Shown here piece after piece: positions 16,903 to 25,189 of a stretch of 38,340 nt of DNA. The DNA is from Bacteroidales bacterium SW299. Its GTDB lineage: Bacteria; Bacteroidota; Bacteroidia; Bacteroidales; Bacteroidaceae. The position numbers and the translations under genes are program-made. The notes under the pieces are model-generated. The model was not told the origin of the DNA. It saw nothing but the letters and a program-made list of their open reading frames with translations, and did not search any database. Position 1 is the stretch's first letter. Every line of letters begins with the position of its first letter. Location of the stretch: the NCBI GenBank assembly GCA_019550975.1, contig SDWH01000028.1:1-38340 (forward strand), in the 5' to 3' direction.

Positions 16903-17021
16903 TATAAATGCCCCGAATAATATCTTATAAATTCGTCTATATTGCCTTCTTCCGTTTGAGTGGATGTCGGGGTAGGATTGGCAGTTTCTTTGAACGCTTT
17001 GTCTTTCAGATGTTTGAGCAT
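16899..17021 (-). CDS. 40-codon ORF repeating the start of the cupin gene
   Basis: The ORF begins MLKHLKD, identical at the DNA level to the start of the cupin gene at 15148, then diverges (KAFKETANPTPTSTQTEEGN...) and ends ...YYSGHLY. It starts 32 nt after the stop of the 889-residue gene and ends within the -33 region of the ATPase promoter. It may be the scar of the original cupin start left by insertion of the ATPase module, or a small leader peptide. No known domain is seen. Confidence 0.4.
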   Translation of the reverse strand: MLKHLKDKAFKETANPTPTSTQTEEGNIDEFIRYYSGHLY

Positions 17022-17053
17022 GAATGTTATAGTTGTTTAGGATCGTCAGCATT

Positions 17054-19723
17054 TTATTGCATGTTGTTGTGGATGGAAATGTGAGTTCTTTCCGGTTGCT
17101 CCGGCCGGCTTTCCTTGGAATATTGTTCTCCGTTTCTTATGAAAAATGTGCAGTAAAGCAGCAGACCGGTTAATATGGCGATGATAATGGTGGTAACTAT
17201 TTTGTTCGTGTTCCGCGTAATCAGCTGCAACAGAATGATGAAATATCCGAAACACGTGCAGATGCCGAAAATAAGGCTTATCGTGTCTGATGAGGCAATG
17301 TCCCCGATTTTTTCCATGCTTATGGTGGCTATTGCCAGAAAAGCCGCGAAGATTCCGAGAATCTGAACCGTTTCCCTTTTGTTGTCGGTCAGCTGCACTT
17401 TCATTTCTTGAGTCAGGCTTTTCACCTTCTCATCCAGATTTGTTTCCGTTTCCTTCTTTATATTCTTCAGATTCGTTTCCTGAAGAGTGATGAAATGCTG
17501 GTAGTACTTATGATAGAAGTCAGTTGTAAGCAGCTGGATGCGTGATGAGAAAGCGCTGTATCTTCTTTTCAGGTTGACCAGATCTACGGGGGGCTGCCAT
17601 GTCGAGGATATGAAAATGATGTTCTTGCTGTTCTTGTCCTCCGGGCTGAATGTAATCTTTTTTAGCTTGCTGCGTTTCAGTTTGCATTTTTCTATTCCTT
17701 TTGTCTTTTCCAGTTCGTTGCAGAAAAAGCAGTCCTGAAAGAATGAACTGTAGTTCATGCAGTAGGTGTCTGCCTCAATGCTGGCTATCAGCTTTTCAAA
17801 GTGCTTGAGCAGTATTTCAGCCAGCCTGAGATATTTGAATCCGGTGTCATAATTGCCGTCTTCAAATTTAGCCTTGTTGATGAAAGAACTTTCTAATACG
17901 TCGAGCAGCCATTTTATGTGTTTGATGATGAAGGCGCACGACAGCATGTCTTTTTCGTTATTTTGTTTGATGAAATGGTCTACATCCTCCAGATACTCAT
18001 CGTTTCTTTTGCCTTTGATATCAGTCTTCAGTTTCTTGATGTACCTTCCGTACTTTCCGAAGTGATAGATGAAATTCAGGTAGATGACATTGTTGTAGTT
18101 ATAGACATTATAATACTTCTTGCCCGATATTTCGTATGCAGGCTGCTCAATGATGCGTTCCAGATCAGCAAACAGTGCCCTGTAATCTGTCTGCGATTCG
18201 CATATCAGCCTTGTGAAAATCGTTTCGTATTGATTGAATGCGAGTTTGTCCTCTTGGGTGCAGATTGTTTTGTTCAGGAGGTCATTGAATCTGTCATCTA
18301 TGTAGTTTGCCTCAAATTGCCTCCTGATCTCTTTTTCTATGTCGAAGCACGGGTATTCGCTCTTGTACGATGTTTCTGTTTCTGCGTCATTCCCGTATCT
18401 TGCAGTATAGGTCATGTGCTCGTTCTTGTAGGTTTTCTCCCACATTTTCAGCAGCAGAATATCCGTTTTGATTTTGAGCAGACGGATAGTTTCCTTGAGG
18501 TTGGCCACGTGGTCCTGGTTGATGTAGGGTGCATTTCTTTTTATGGATTCCAGCAGATCGGGAAATCTGTATGCCGTGTTCTCTGCGGAAGAATCCGGAG
18601 CGGGCGACAGCAGCGAATGCAGTTTCATCAGCAGTTTGAAGTTCTTGTCCGAAGCGATATAGTTATGGTCGATCAGGCACATTTCCAGCAGCAGTCTGAA
18701 CAGATATTCCATGATGTTTGCAAAAGCCATCGGTGCGGCAAGCAGCGTCCGGCTGCATGAAATGTATTCCTTCTCATAGTCTATCGGATACTTGTCGTCT
18801 TCTTCAAAATGATGCTGATTCCTTTTTATTTCAGAGTAAGACTTTACTTTTTCATTGAATACCTGATAGTCATACAGCATTCTGTCTATGTTGAGGTACA
18901 TGTTGAAAGGATGCTCGTCTTTCTCTCCGGTATCCGTGCTGCGGTCTATGAGTGGCAGTATGATACTGTTGATCAGGTTTACATTTGTTTTTTTTGTTAT
19001 AAAATCGGTAGTGTCGGTCAGGAACTGGTCGAATGTCAGGTTGTTTGAATCTCCAGCTTCATACTGTTTGTTCTCAATATTATATTTGCGGATTTTGTTG
19101 TATTTCTGGTCAACTTGGTTGTAATTTCCGCATTCTGAACTTTTGGGGATGTCGTAGGTCAGATATTCTCCTTTGAGCAGCGATTGGCAGAGGTTGTTAA
19201 AAAGCAATGCAAGAAAATCCAGATAGTCGGTTTGCACGACTCCCTCGTCCGGATTTCTGTAAAGATATTTGATGTATGCGCTGCTGTATTTTTCCAGGTT
19301 CTCCTCCTTTATATTGTCGTTATAGTTGAAAATAAGATTGCAGCAGGCTTCTATGTATTTTTCCAGATTCTCATTGTCTAGCATAAAGCTTTTGGCGTAC
19401 GCGTCTGCTACATCATGGAAAAACCTTCTTATGTTATAGTAGTCAAAAAAGTAGGAATCCGTTTTTTCTTCGTTCAATTCGTTCCTTACCCACGTAATCT
19501 TTCCCTCTTGCTCATCCACCGCAATGGATGTGTTTATGATTTCACCTTCTAACGTTATTTTTATTACGGATATCGTGTTTAAAAGTTCTTCCGTTAGGTT
19601 CTTGAAGACGACATATCTGCGTCTTCTGTTAAAGTTGTTCCGGATCAGTTTCTCATAGAACCTGTTCTCAAGAGGCGAGCATTTCACCAGATCCTTGAAC
19701 TGTTCATAGTAGCTTTGGGCCAT
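17054..19723 (-). CDS. Large hypothetical protein with C-terminal coiled coil and three membrane helices
   Basis: 889 residues, not recognised. The first 740 or so are soluble, helical and rich in charged and aromatic residues. They include a cysteine cluster CFFCNELEKTKGIEKC that could bind metal. Then come a coiled coil (about 745-780, NLKNIKKETETNLDEKV...) and three predicted membrane helices (about 787-802, 813-835, 842-862), ending in a charged tail. A large soluble part anchored by a C-terminal helix bundle is also seen in some membrane-damaging or signalling effectors, but that is inference only. It follows the 100-residue gene by 34 nt. No polysaccharide-synthesis motif is present. 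Confidence 0.55.
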   Translation of the reverse strand: MAQSYYEQFKDLVKCSPLENRFYEKLIRNNFNRRRRYVVFKNLTEELLNTISVIKITLEGEIINTSIAVDEQEGKITWVRNELNEEKTDSYFFDYYNIRRFFHDVADAYAKSFMLDNENLEKYIEACCNLIFNYNDNIKEENLEKYSSAYIKYLYRNPDEGVVQTDYLDFLALLFNNLCQSLLKGEYLTYDIPKSSECGNYNQVDQKYNKIRKYNIENKQYEAGDSNNLTFDQFLTDTTDFITKKTNVNLINSIILPLIDRSTDTGEKDEHPFNMYLNIDRMLYDYQVFNEKVKSYSEIKRNQHHFEEDDKYPIDYEKEYISCSRTLLAAPMAFANIMEYLFRLLLEMCLIDHNYIASDKNFKLLMKLHSLLSPAPDSSAENTAYRFPDLLESIKRNAPYINQDHVANLKETIRLLKIKTDILLLKMWEKTYKNEHMTYTARYGNDAETETSYKSEYPCFDIEKEIRRQFEANYIDDRFNDLLNKTICTQEDKLAFNQYETIFTRLICESQTDYRALFADLERIIEQPAYEISGKKYYNVYNYNNVIYLNFIYHFGKYGRYIKKLKTDIKGKRNDEYLEDVDHFIKQNNEKDMLSCAFIIKHIKWLLDVLESSFINKAKFEDGNYDTGFKYLRLAEILLKHFEKLIASIEADTYCMNYSSFFQDCFFCNELEKTKGIEKCKLKRSKLKKITFSPEDKNSKNIIFISSTWQPPVDLVNLKRRYSAFSSRIQLLTTDFYHKYYQHFITLQETNLKNIKKETETNLDEKVKSLTQEMKVQLTDNKRETVQILGIFAAFLAIATISMEKIGDIASSDTISLIFGICTCFGYFIILLQLITRNTNKIVTTIIIAILTGLLLYCTFFIRNGEQYSKESRPEQPERTHISIHNNMQ

Positions 19724-19757
19724 AGGAATATAGATTATAAGGCAGCATTGCCTCTCC

Positions 19758-20060
19758 TTATTCTTTGCTTCTTACAGTGGTCACCATGCTTCTTCTCACC
19801 GCCTTGGCGCATGACTTCAGTACGTCTTGTTTCTTTATATTGTTTCTTCTGATGTAGTCAGCCGTATCTTCTGGCAGAATGACCGTCCTTTCATGAGGAG
19901 CCAAAAACACTTCTCCTACAAGTGGGACCCTTGCACGCACAACACGTCTGTATCTGTTTGTCGTGAACGATACCCCTCTCGTTTTGTTGATAAGTGCGCT
20001 TACGGGGACAATGTTCACATACGTGGGCTTTTCCTTTTGATTGACAGAAATGTTAAGCAT
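19758..20060 (-). CDS. Small basic hypothetical protein (100 residues)
   Basis: 100 residues, arginine- and lysine-rich (NRYRRVVRARVPL, SCAKAVRRSMVTTVRSKE), with a mixed beta N-terminal half and a probable helical C-terminus (PEDTADYIRRNNIKKQDVLKSC). No family is recognised; it may bind nucleic acid, judging only by charge. A -7-like box (TAATTTTG, 20086-20093) lies 26 nt upstream. It precedes the 889-residue gene by 34 nt, and the two probably form a unit with or without the membrane receiver gene. Confidence 0.5.
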   Translation of the reverse strand: MLNISVNQKEKPTYVNIVPVSALINKTRGVSFTTNRYRRVVRARVPLVGEVFLAPHERTVILPEDTADYIRRNNIKKQDVLKSCAKAVRRSMVTTVRSKE

Positions 20061-20085
20061 GAGTTCTTATAAATTGATGGGTTTA

Positions 20086-20093
20086 CAAAATTA
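20086..20093 (-). promoter_or_regulatory. Possible -7 box upstream of the 100-residue gene
   Basis: On the minus strand TAATTTTG fits TAnnTTTG and lies at the right distance (26 nt) from the ATG at 20060. No TTTG box is visible 19-23 nt upstream, so this is a weak call. Confidence 0.35.
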
Positions 20094-20094
20094 A

Positions 20095-20132
20095 TAAAAA
20101 AGACGGAATGCTCTAGCTTCTTTCCGCTTTTT
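20095..20132. terminator. Possible bidirectional terminator hairpin
   Basis: ACGGAA (20103-20108) and TTCCGC (20122-20127) can pair around a 13-nt loop. T-rich tracts flank the stem on both strands (CTTTTT on plus, CTTTTTT on minus). It lies downstream of the membrane receiver gene and upstream of the 100-residue gene. The stem is short, so efficiency is doubtful. Confidence 0.35.
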
Positions 20133-20193
20133 CCTTATTTGATTAAAAAATATTAACAAAGAATGAGATTTCTGCTTTTTCCGGCATTGTTTC

Positions 20194-20952
20194 TTAAAGG
20201 CTTAAAACCATCCTGTAGAGTTCTTCCGGATTGTCTGTACAGCCTTGCCCGCCGTTTTCTCTTGTCATTTCTTCTTTATGCGATGTTTTGTTTCCCGTAT
20301 AGATGAAGAAAGGCGTATTGTTGTTCATGTTTCTGATTTTTTGGAGCAATTCAATTCCTGCTTCTCCTCCTTCTGCTCTTTGCATGTCAGAAATGATTGC
20401 GGAGTAGTGGTGGGAGTTAAGCAGGTTCATCGCTTCGTCTGTCGATTGCGCAGAAGTCACGGCTATTCCTGAAGCTTCAAATAGATACCTTTCATACAGG
20501 TTGTTGTCCGGGTTGTCATCCACCCAGAGAATTTCTTTGCGTTTTGTGTTCCGTTGCCGGATGCTTTTGGAGGCATTGTCGCGCAATCCGTAGGCGATGC
20601 CTTTCAGTTCATTCAGTGAAAGCTGCTTTCCGTTGTTTTTCCGCTGGATTGCGGCAGCAGTCATAAGCACGGAAATGAAGAAGCTGTCATCGTCATTATA
20701 ATCTTTTGGCGCATAAAGCTTGAAGTGGTATTTGACCGCCCATAAGAATTCGATGAATAATATAACCGGGAACAATACAAGGAAATATACCAGTGCTGTA
20801 ATGTCTGTTTGCCGAAGTTTGTCACTTTGTGTAAAGACTAGAATAGGCATTGCTGCATAAACTAGCATAATGAAGGCGGGGATAAATCCGAGCGGATTGC
20901 TTGTGTAACTTCTTGCTGTTTGAAGTAAGTTTTTTGTGTGCATAGGTTCCAT
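20194..20952 (-). CDS. Membrane-anchored response-regulator receiver domain protein
   Basis: 252 residues. Two membrane helices (about 21-41 and 49-73) precede a linker and a C-terminal receiver domain (about 140-252): ILWVDDNPDNN with the acidic pair D145/D146, AIISDMQR with phospho-acceptor-position D189, and FFIYTGN with T219. The conserved lysine-proline after beta-strand 5 is missing (GQGCTDNPEEL), so it is probably degenerate. A receiver at the end of a membrane anchor, with no DNA-binding output domain, is unusual. The gene follows the acyltransferase by about 40 nt and precedes two unknown genes. A signalling role in a conflict-type system is inferred from architecture only. Confidence 0.65.
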   Translation of the reverse strand: MEPMHTKNLLQTARSYTSNPLGFIPAFIMLVYAAMPILVFTQSDKLRQTDITALVYFLVLFPVILFIEFLWAVKYHFKLYAPKDYNDDDSFFISVLMTAAAIQRKNNGKQLSLNELKGIAYGLRDNASKSIRQRNTKRKEILWVDDNPDNNLYERYLFEASGIAVTSAQSTDEAMNLLNSHHYSAIISDMQRAEGGEAGIELLQKIRNMNNNTPFFIYTGNKTSHKEEMTRENGGQGCTDNPEELYRMVLSL

Positions 20953-20992
20953 ATGAGCAGATTTTAGAAGTTATTCCTTTCTTGTGTTTCAG

Positions 20993-21958
20993 TCAGTAAG
21001 GTTTGAACACCTCTCTCCAGTTGTAATCCTCCGCTTTAAACGTTTGCGCAAAAATCCGTGCCATGCATCGCAGCACGTAGGCGGCTGCGATGATGATAAC
21101 CAGCATGATGAGCAGGTTGAGAGGGAAGAGGTGGTTCATTTTGTCGGTGAAGAGCGCGTTTTGTACGAGATAAATCTCCAGGCATAGACCTCCCACAAAC
21201 TTGATTAGTATACCTGTATATCTGTTGTAATAGAGCTTCTTCATCGTTTCCGTGTTGCAGAGCTTATACAGATAAAATGTGATTCCCAGAAGAGGAATGA
21301 GCGACAGCAATTCCAAATGTTGAAGCACTTCTATCTTTCTGGCTACAGCCAGCATTCCATAGTAGATTATCGTGCAGCCTATGAATTTCATGCCGTCTTT
21401 GGCGAAGCTGAATTTCCAGTTCTCCTTATTGCATATACCCAATGAGGCTCCCAACAGCATGAATAGGAAATAGTGCCCCCATTTGAAATAGGTGTTTCCG
21501 TAAATGTTGAATCCGAGAGGCGGATTCATGATGAAATACCATGCTGTTACGATGATGCCGGTCAGTGCGAATGCCCATTTCAGTTTGTCAAGCATCAGCC
21601 ATCGTATCAGATATAGAATTACATAATATATCATAATGCAAGAAACAAACCACCCTCCTCCATGAATGAGTGTATAAACCATATCATGGTGCAGGTTAAA
21701 GCATAGCGCACTCAGTGCGGCCCATGCGAACACCGTAGGATAGATGCGGTTGATTCTTCGTTTGTACCAGTTGTCGAATCTTCCCATTCTTCCTAAGAAG
21801 AGTGTGAATCCGGATGCAAAGAAAAAAAGTACGTCACCGATTGCTCCGCCTGTGGCCAGTGCGCTGTATTTGCCATAAAGCAGCTCCATGTGGGAGTTGG
21901 TGATTACAAGTGCTGCTATGAATTTGAGGATGTCTATGCTGATGTCCCGTTGTTTCAT
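20993..21958 (-). CDS. Acyltransferase 3 family membrane protein
   Basis: 321 residues with about ten membrane helices. The N-terminal MKQRDISIDILKFIAALVITNSHMELL carries the family's early histidine region, followed by GDVLFFFASGFTLF and the arginine-rich loop RFDNWYKRRINRIYP. Members O-acylate (often O-acetylate) sugars of surface polysaccharides in the inner membrane. Its start overlaps the stop of the preceding glycosyltransferase by 4 nt, confirming it belongs to the biosynthetic operon. The sugar modified is unknown. Confidence 0.85.
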   Translation of the reverse strand: MKQRDISIDILKFIAALVITNSHMELLYGKYSALATGGAIGDVLFFFASGFTLFLGRMGRFDNWYKRRINRIYPTVFAWAALSALCFNLHHDMVYTLIHGGGWFVSCIMIYYVILYLIRWLMLDKLKWAFALTGIIVTAWYFIMNPPLGFNIYGNTYFKWGHYFLFMLLGASLGICNKENWKFSFAKDGMKFIGCTIIYYGMLAVARKIEVLQHLELLSLIPLLGITFYLYKLCNTETMKKLYYNRYTGILIKFVGGLCLEIYLVQNALFTDKMNHLFPLNLLIMLVIIIAAAYVLRCMARIFAQTFKAEDYNWREVFKPY

Positions 21959-23178
21959 TTGTTGCGTATTTTATTGTAAAGTTCCACCATTTGTTTAGCT
22001 TTGTTTTCCCATGAGAGTTCCTGTTGTCTGGCTTTGCAGTTCAGGGAACATTCTTTCAGTAAATTCCTGTTCTTTTCAAAGCGGTTCAGGGCTGCTGCAA
22101 AATCATTGATGGATTGCTGTGGGGTGGATAGCTCTATTTTATGTCCAACTTTTTCATTTACAGAGTCACCTTGCCCGCATGTGTTGAAGCATAATATAGG
22201 AAGGTTATTGCCTATGGCTTCTAACACTACATGAGGCGTGCCTTCAGCGACACTGGTAAAAAGGAACAGATCGCTTTCTTGCATAATACGCTGCACTTCG
22301 TCATGCGTAACAGTTCCATGCCATTTGCATTGTTTTTCTATGTTCAGTTCTTTTGCTAAAGTTTGATATGGCTCATTGTTTCCGCCTCCTACAATATGTA
22401 AAATGATGCTAGGGTTGGCCGCTTTAGCTACACTTTGGATGGCCAGTCCCAACTGTTTCCGAAAATCCATTTTTCCCACCCATAATACATCGAATGTTTC
22501 TTTTTGTGCTTTATTGGTTATGGGATGGTTTTGTACATAACATCCCGTTTCGTTTAAGAGCGGAGAATCAATTTGGAAATATTTCTTGAATGATTGTTGT
22601 GAATTGGAGGATGCTGAAATAATCACAGAAGCTCTTTTCGCTGCCTGATGCACGCGTTTGGCATAGCGTAACTGAATGCCTGTAAGGAAGTTCTTTAATC
22701 TTATGAACATTTTAGCCTTTAGTCCGGCTCCTTCCAAATAGGCAACAGGAAACGTTTCTTTGGCATCAACAGGTCCCCAGACAAATGGAATATCTGTGAT
22801 TTTCCATAAATATCCCGGTTCGCGGAAACCGATCATGTTCAGTTGGTGCAGTATGTCAATGTGTGTATGTCGGCAGATGTCTTTTGCCATTTCATACGTT
22901 TTCCACTGCCATTCCCGGTAATATTTGTAGAACCGCCAGTCACCTTGATTCCAGCACATCTTTCTGATTTCCTCAGATACAGGATTATAGTAGAAGTGCA
23001 TGTTCTTTCCCTGCGGCAGGTCAGGGAGTACTGCTTCTATTTTGTCACGGAACTCACCTTCGGTGATGATGTGCAGTTCACAATGATTGGCAAGGTTCAC
23101 GCACCAGTTCCACGCCATTCCGGGCTCGCTTCCCATATTGGGGGAGCAGGCGTATGCGTTGATAAGGATAGATAACAT
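21955..23178 (-). CDS. Glycosyltransferase family 4
   Basis: 407 residues with GT-B fold features. N-terminus MLSILINAYACSPNMGSEPGMAW with the loop common in Bacteroidales capsule GT4 enzymes; VLWVGKMDFRKQLGLAIQ; and the EX7E motif in SVAEGTPHVVLEAIGNNLPI. It acts on the cytoplasmic face of the membrane. It lies 34 nt after the 226-residue partner gene of the ATPase module and overlaps the acyltransferase by 4 nt. A diverged copy of its first 15 codons (same amino acids) precedes the ATPase module at 25140-25184. Confidence 0.88.
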   Translation of the reverse strand: MLSILINAYACSPNMGSEPGMAWNWCVNLANHCELHIITEGEFRDKIEAVLPDLPQGKNMHFYYNPVSEEIRKMCWNQGDWRFYKYYREWQWKTYEMAKDICRHTHIDILHQLNMIGFREPGYLWKITDIPFVWGPVDAKETFPVAYLEGAGLKAKMFIRLKNFLTGIQLRYAKRVHQAAKRASVIISASSNSQQSFKKYFQIDSPLLNETGCYVQNHPITNKAQKETFDVLWVGKMDFRKQLGLAIQSVAKAANPSIILHIVGGGNNEPYQTLAKELNIEKQCKWHGTVTHDEVQRIMQESDLFLFTSVAEGTPHVVLEAIGNNLPILCFNTCGQGDSVNEKVGHKIELSTPQQSINDFAAALNRFEKNRNLLKECSLNCKARQQELSWENKAKQMVELYNKIRNK

Positions 23179-23212
23179 TTAATGTATGTTTAAAAAAGTC
23201 TTTTATATTTTT

Positions 23213-23893
23213 TCACTCCGGTTTGAATGAATACTCATGGCTGATTCTACGGTATTCAAAACCTTTTTCGTTCAATATCAGGTTTTCGATTAAAGCTCCA
23301 TGCTCGCCTGTTTCGCGTGATTCAGTCTGTTTATATCTGACGGTAAAAGCCTGTCTTGCGTTGGAAACGTCAGATGCTTCAGGTTGGGAGATGACATACG
23401 ACATCAGGCAGATTTTGCGTGTAAACGTATTGATAAAGGCATCAATGGTTGATACGTTTTTCAATGTGTCAAGGGTAACGGCAAGTTGTTTTTCCGCTTT
23501 CCCATATTTCCCGTCAGGAAAACGTACATTCTTATGTTTGTCTAATATCGGTTTTGAAAGATTGGATGCGCTTCCCGATGCAGAAGTCTGCTCGTTCAAA
23601 ATGAAGAAACCGTTATTTTTCATATCGTACAGAATAAAATCGCAACGCGAACGACCGGTTTCAAATCTGGTACCTCTGAATTCATTTAAATATGATTCAT
23701 AGTCAATAACCTGCACTTCTGTTTCCGATGTAAGTTCGAAAGAAACATTCCCGGCTTTATATGCTACGATGATTCCTTCCCGTTTATCATCCAGGTCAAA
23801 AGTCCGTTCCGAGGTAGTTTCCGATAGCACCGTTATTTTAGTGCGGTGTAAACCATAGTGTGCCGGTAAGTCATTTTTCAACAAGTCAATCAT
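23213..23893 (-). CDS. Hypothetical partner of the ABC ATPase, possibly a divergent nuclease
   Basis: 226 residues, no family recognised with confidence. A stretch RCDFILYDMKNNGFFILNEQTS has an aspartate (D85), a hydrophobic strand and a glutamate (E101), spaced as in PD-(D/E)xK nucleases. The usual ExK lysine is missing (EQT), and GKAEKQLAVTLDTL follows where a helix would be expected. The start overlaps the ATPase stop by 4 nt, so the two are a coupled pair. The inferred role is the effector of an ATPase-based defence module. It may equally be a non-nuclease adaptor. Confidence 0.5.
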   Translation of the reverse strand: MIDLLKNDLPAHYGLHRTKITVLSETTSERTFDLDDKREGIIVAYKAGNVSFELTSETEVQVIDYESYLNEFRGTRFETGRSRCDFILYDMKNNGFFILNEQTSASGSASNLSKPILDKHKNVRFPDGKYGKAEKQLAVTLDTLKNVSTIDAFINTFTRKICLMSYVISQPEASDVSNARQAFTVRYKQTESRETGEHGALIENLILNEKGFEYRRISHEYSFKPE

Positions 23894-25038
23894 GGCTGAA
23901 TTCCGTCCAATTTGTCGTATTCGTCGTAAATTTCATTGATGTCCTCCGAGAGGTAGTCCGTGTTGACCAGATGCGCATTCTGTACTTTGAGGTTGCGCAG
24001 TTCTCCATTTTCAACTGCGTATACTTCAGTCTGGTCATAATCCAGTGACGCCCCTTCAATCAGAACGCCTTTGTCTGCCGCCTTCATCAACAGATTCAGG
24101 TGATTTATGATATACGGGCTGTGGGTGGCGACGGAAAGAGTCATCCGTGTGGCAGCGTTCATGCATTTTCTGACCAGCATATTGATTGACGAGCGTTGTG
24201 CCTTGGGAAACATGCTGAGTTCCGGCTCTTCAATTATCAGGTGGATGGAGCGGTTGGGGATGTCCCCCACATTCATGTCATGTTTGAAGGAAGCAAGACT
24301 GTCATTTCTGCCCAGCAAATCCACGATGGAGCGGTTGCTTTCTTTCACGATATCAAAATACCTCGAATAGTATTCGGCAATCACGGCCAGAGGCGTTACA
24401 GTCTGTATGCCGGAAGAAGCGTCTTCAAAATGAATGCCGTAGGTATCTTCCAGATTCCCGATAAAGAACTGGCGGCTGCCGCCCGGCATTTTCTTTTCAT
24501 AATAACGGATGTTCAGAAACGGCATCTCTATTTTCTTGATGCGTTCAATTGCTTCCTTGAAGTCCTTGAATGTCTCCAAGAAGTAGAATCCCAGTGCGGC
24601 CCCATTGTCGTTGTTGGCCAGCAGGTTTGCGATTGCACCCCTTTTGTCAGACAGGAATGAAATCTTTTCCAGAGACAGCTGTTCTGCCGCTACGGTTTTC
24701 CGAGTCCCTTTCAATCCTCCTTGTGGCGTGTATGACAGTTCACAATCACCCTTTTTATAGATCAGCTCGGTCCGGTCTGTCAGATAGTCGGTCATTCCTC
24801 CGTTTCGGAGGTAATCGCCGATACTTAGGTCGATGCTTCTGTCAATGACGCTTCCCAATTTCAGATAAGAACGCAAGTTCAACTGTTTATAGATATGCTG
24901 CATCATGGCAAGCACCTTTAAGATCGTACTTTTCCCGCTTCCCGATTCCCCGACAAGGAACAGGAACTGTTTTATATCTTTTAACTCCACATTACGGATA
25001 GGTCCGAAATGTTTGATGATAAGTGATTCCTTTTGCAT
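23890..25038 (-). CDS. AAA/ABC-type ATPase of a two-gene module
   Basis: 382 residues. Walker A FLVGESGSGKST (about 28-38), a signature-like DASSGIQTVTPLAV, Walker B HLIIEEPELSMFP and a switch histidine in LSVATHSPYIINHL all fit the AAA15-like family found in OLD, Septu-like and related defence systems. No nuclease domain is fused. Its ATG overlaps the stop (TAATG) of a short remnant ORF and its stop overlaps the next gene by 4 nt. It interrupts the glycosyltransferase order, which argues for a cassette inserted into the capsule locus. Confidence 0.78.
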   Translation of the reverse strand: MQKESLIIKHFGPIRNVELKDIKQFLFLVGESGSGKSTILKVLAMMQHIYKQLNLRSYLKLGSVIDRSIDLSIGDYLRNGGMTDYLTDRTELIYKKGDCELSYTPQGGLKGTRKTVAAEQLSLEKISFLSDKRGAIANLLANNDNGAALGFYFLETFKDFKEAIERIKKIEMPFLNIRYYEKKMPGGSRQFFIGNLEDTYGIHFEDASSGIQTVTPLAVIAEYYSRYFDIVKESNRSIVDLLGRNDSLASFKHDMNVGDIPNRSIHLIIEEPELSMFPKAQRSSINMLVRKCMNAATRMTLSVATHSPYIINHLNLLMKAADKGVLIEGASLDYDQTEVYAVENGELRNLKVQNAHLVNTDYLSEDINEIYDEYDKLDGIQP

Positions 25039-25184
25039 TATTCTATTTTACTTTTGGAAGATAGAGCATAAATAATGGATTTCTGTTTAAAAAAAATAGC
25101 TGAAACTTCTTGTTTGTTTCTATTTCCATGTCCTTCCGCCATGTTTGGGGAGCAAGCGTAAGCATTGATGAGAATTGATAGCAT
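25038..25184 (-). pseudogene. Truncated start of a second GT4 gene
   Basis: An ORF of 48 codons starts 5 nt after the preceding glycosyltransferase stop. Its first 15 residues (MLSILINAYACSPNM) are identical to those of the intact GT4 at 23178, while nine of the 45 nucleotides differ, all silently. After codon 15 the protein is unrelated (AEGHGNRNKQEV...) and the stop codon overlaps the ATPase ATG. This is the remains of a homologous glycosyltransferase gene cut off by the ATPase module, and it may now serve as a translationally coupled leader. Confidence 0.7.
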
Positions 25185-25189
25185 ATTAT

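Larger units (their letters stand above)
15127..17021. repeat. 22-bp direct repeat flanking the ATPase/Toprim module
   Basis: The same 22 nt occur at 15127-15148 and 17000-17021, with unrelated sequence on both sides. Each copy contains a start codon and the codons for MLKHLKD on the minus strand. One copy begins the intact cupin gene, the other a 40-codon ORF. The 1873 bp from repeat to repeat hold the ATPase gene, the Toprim-like gene and their promoter. This is the pattern of a cassette insertion that duplicates or re-supplies the start of the target gene. No recombinase is present. Confidence 0.75.
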
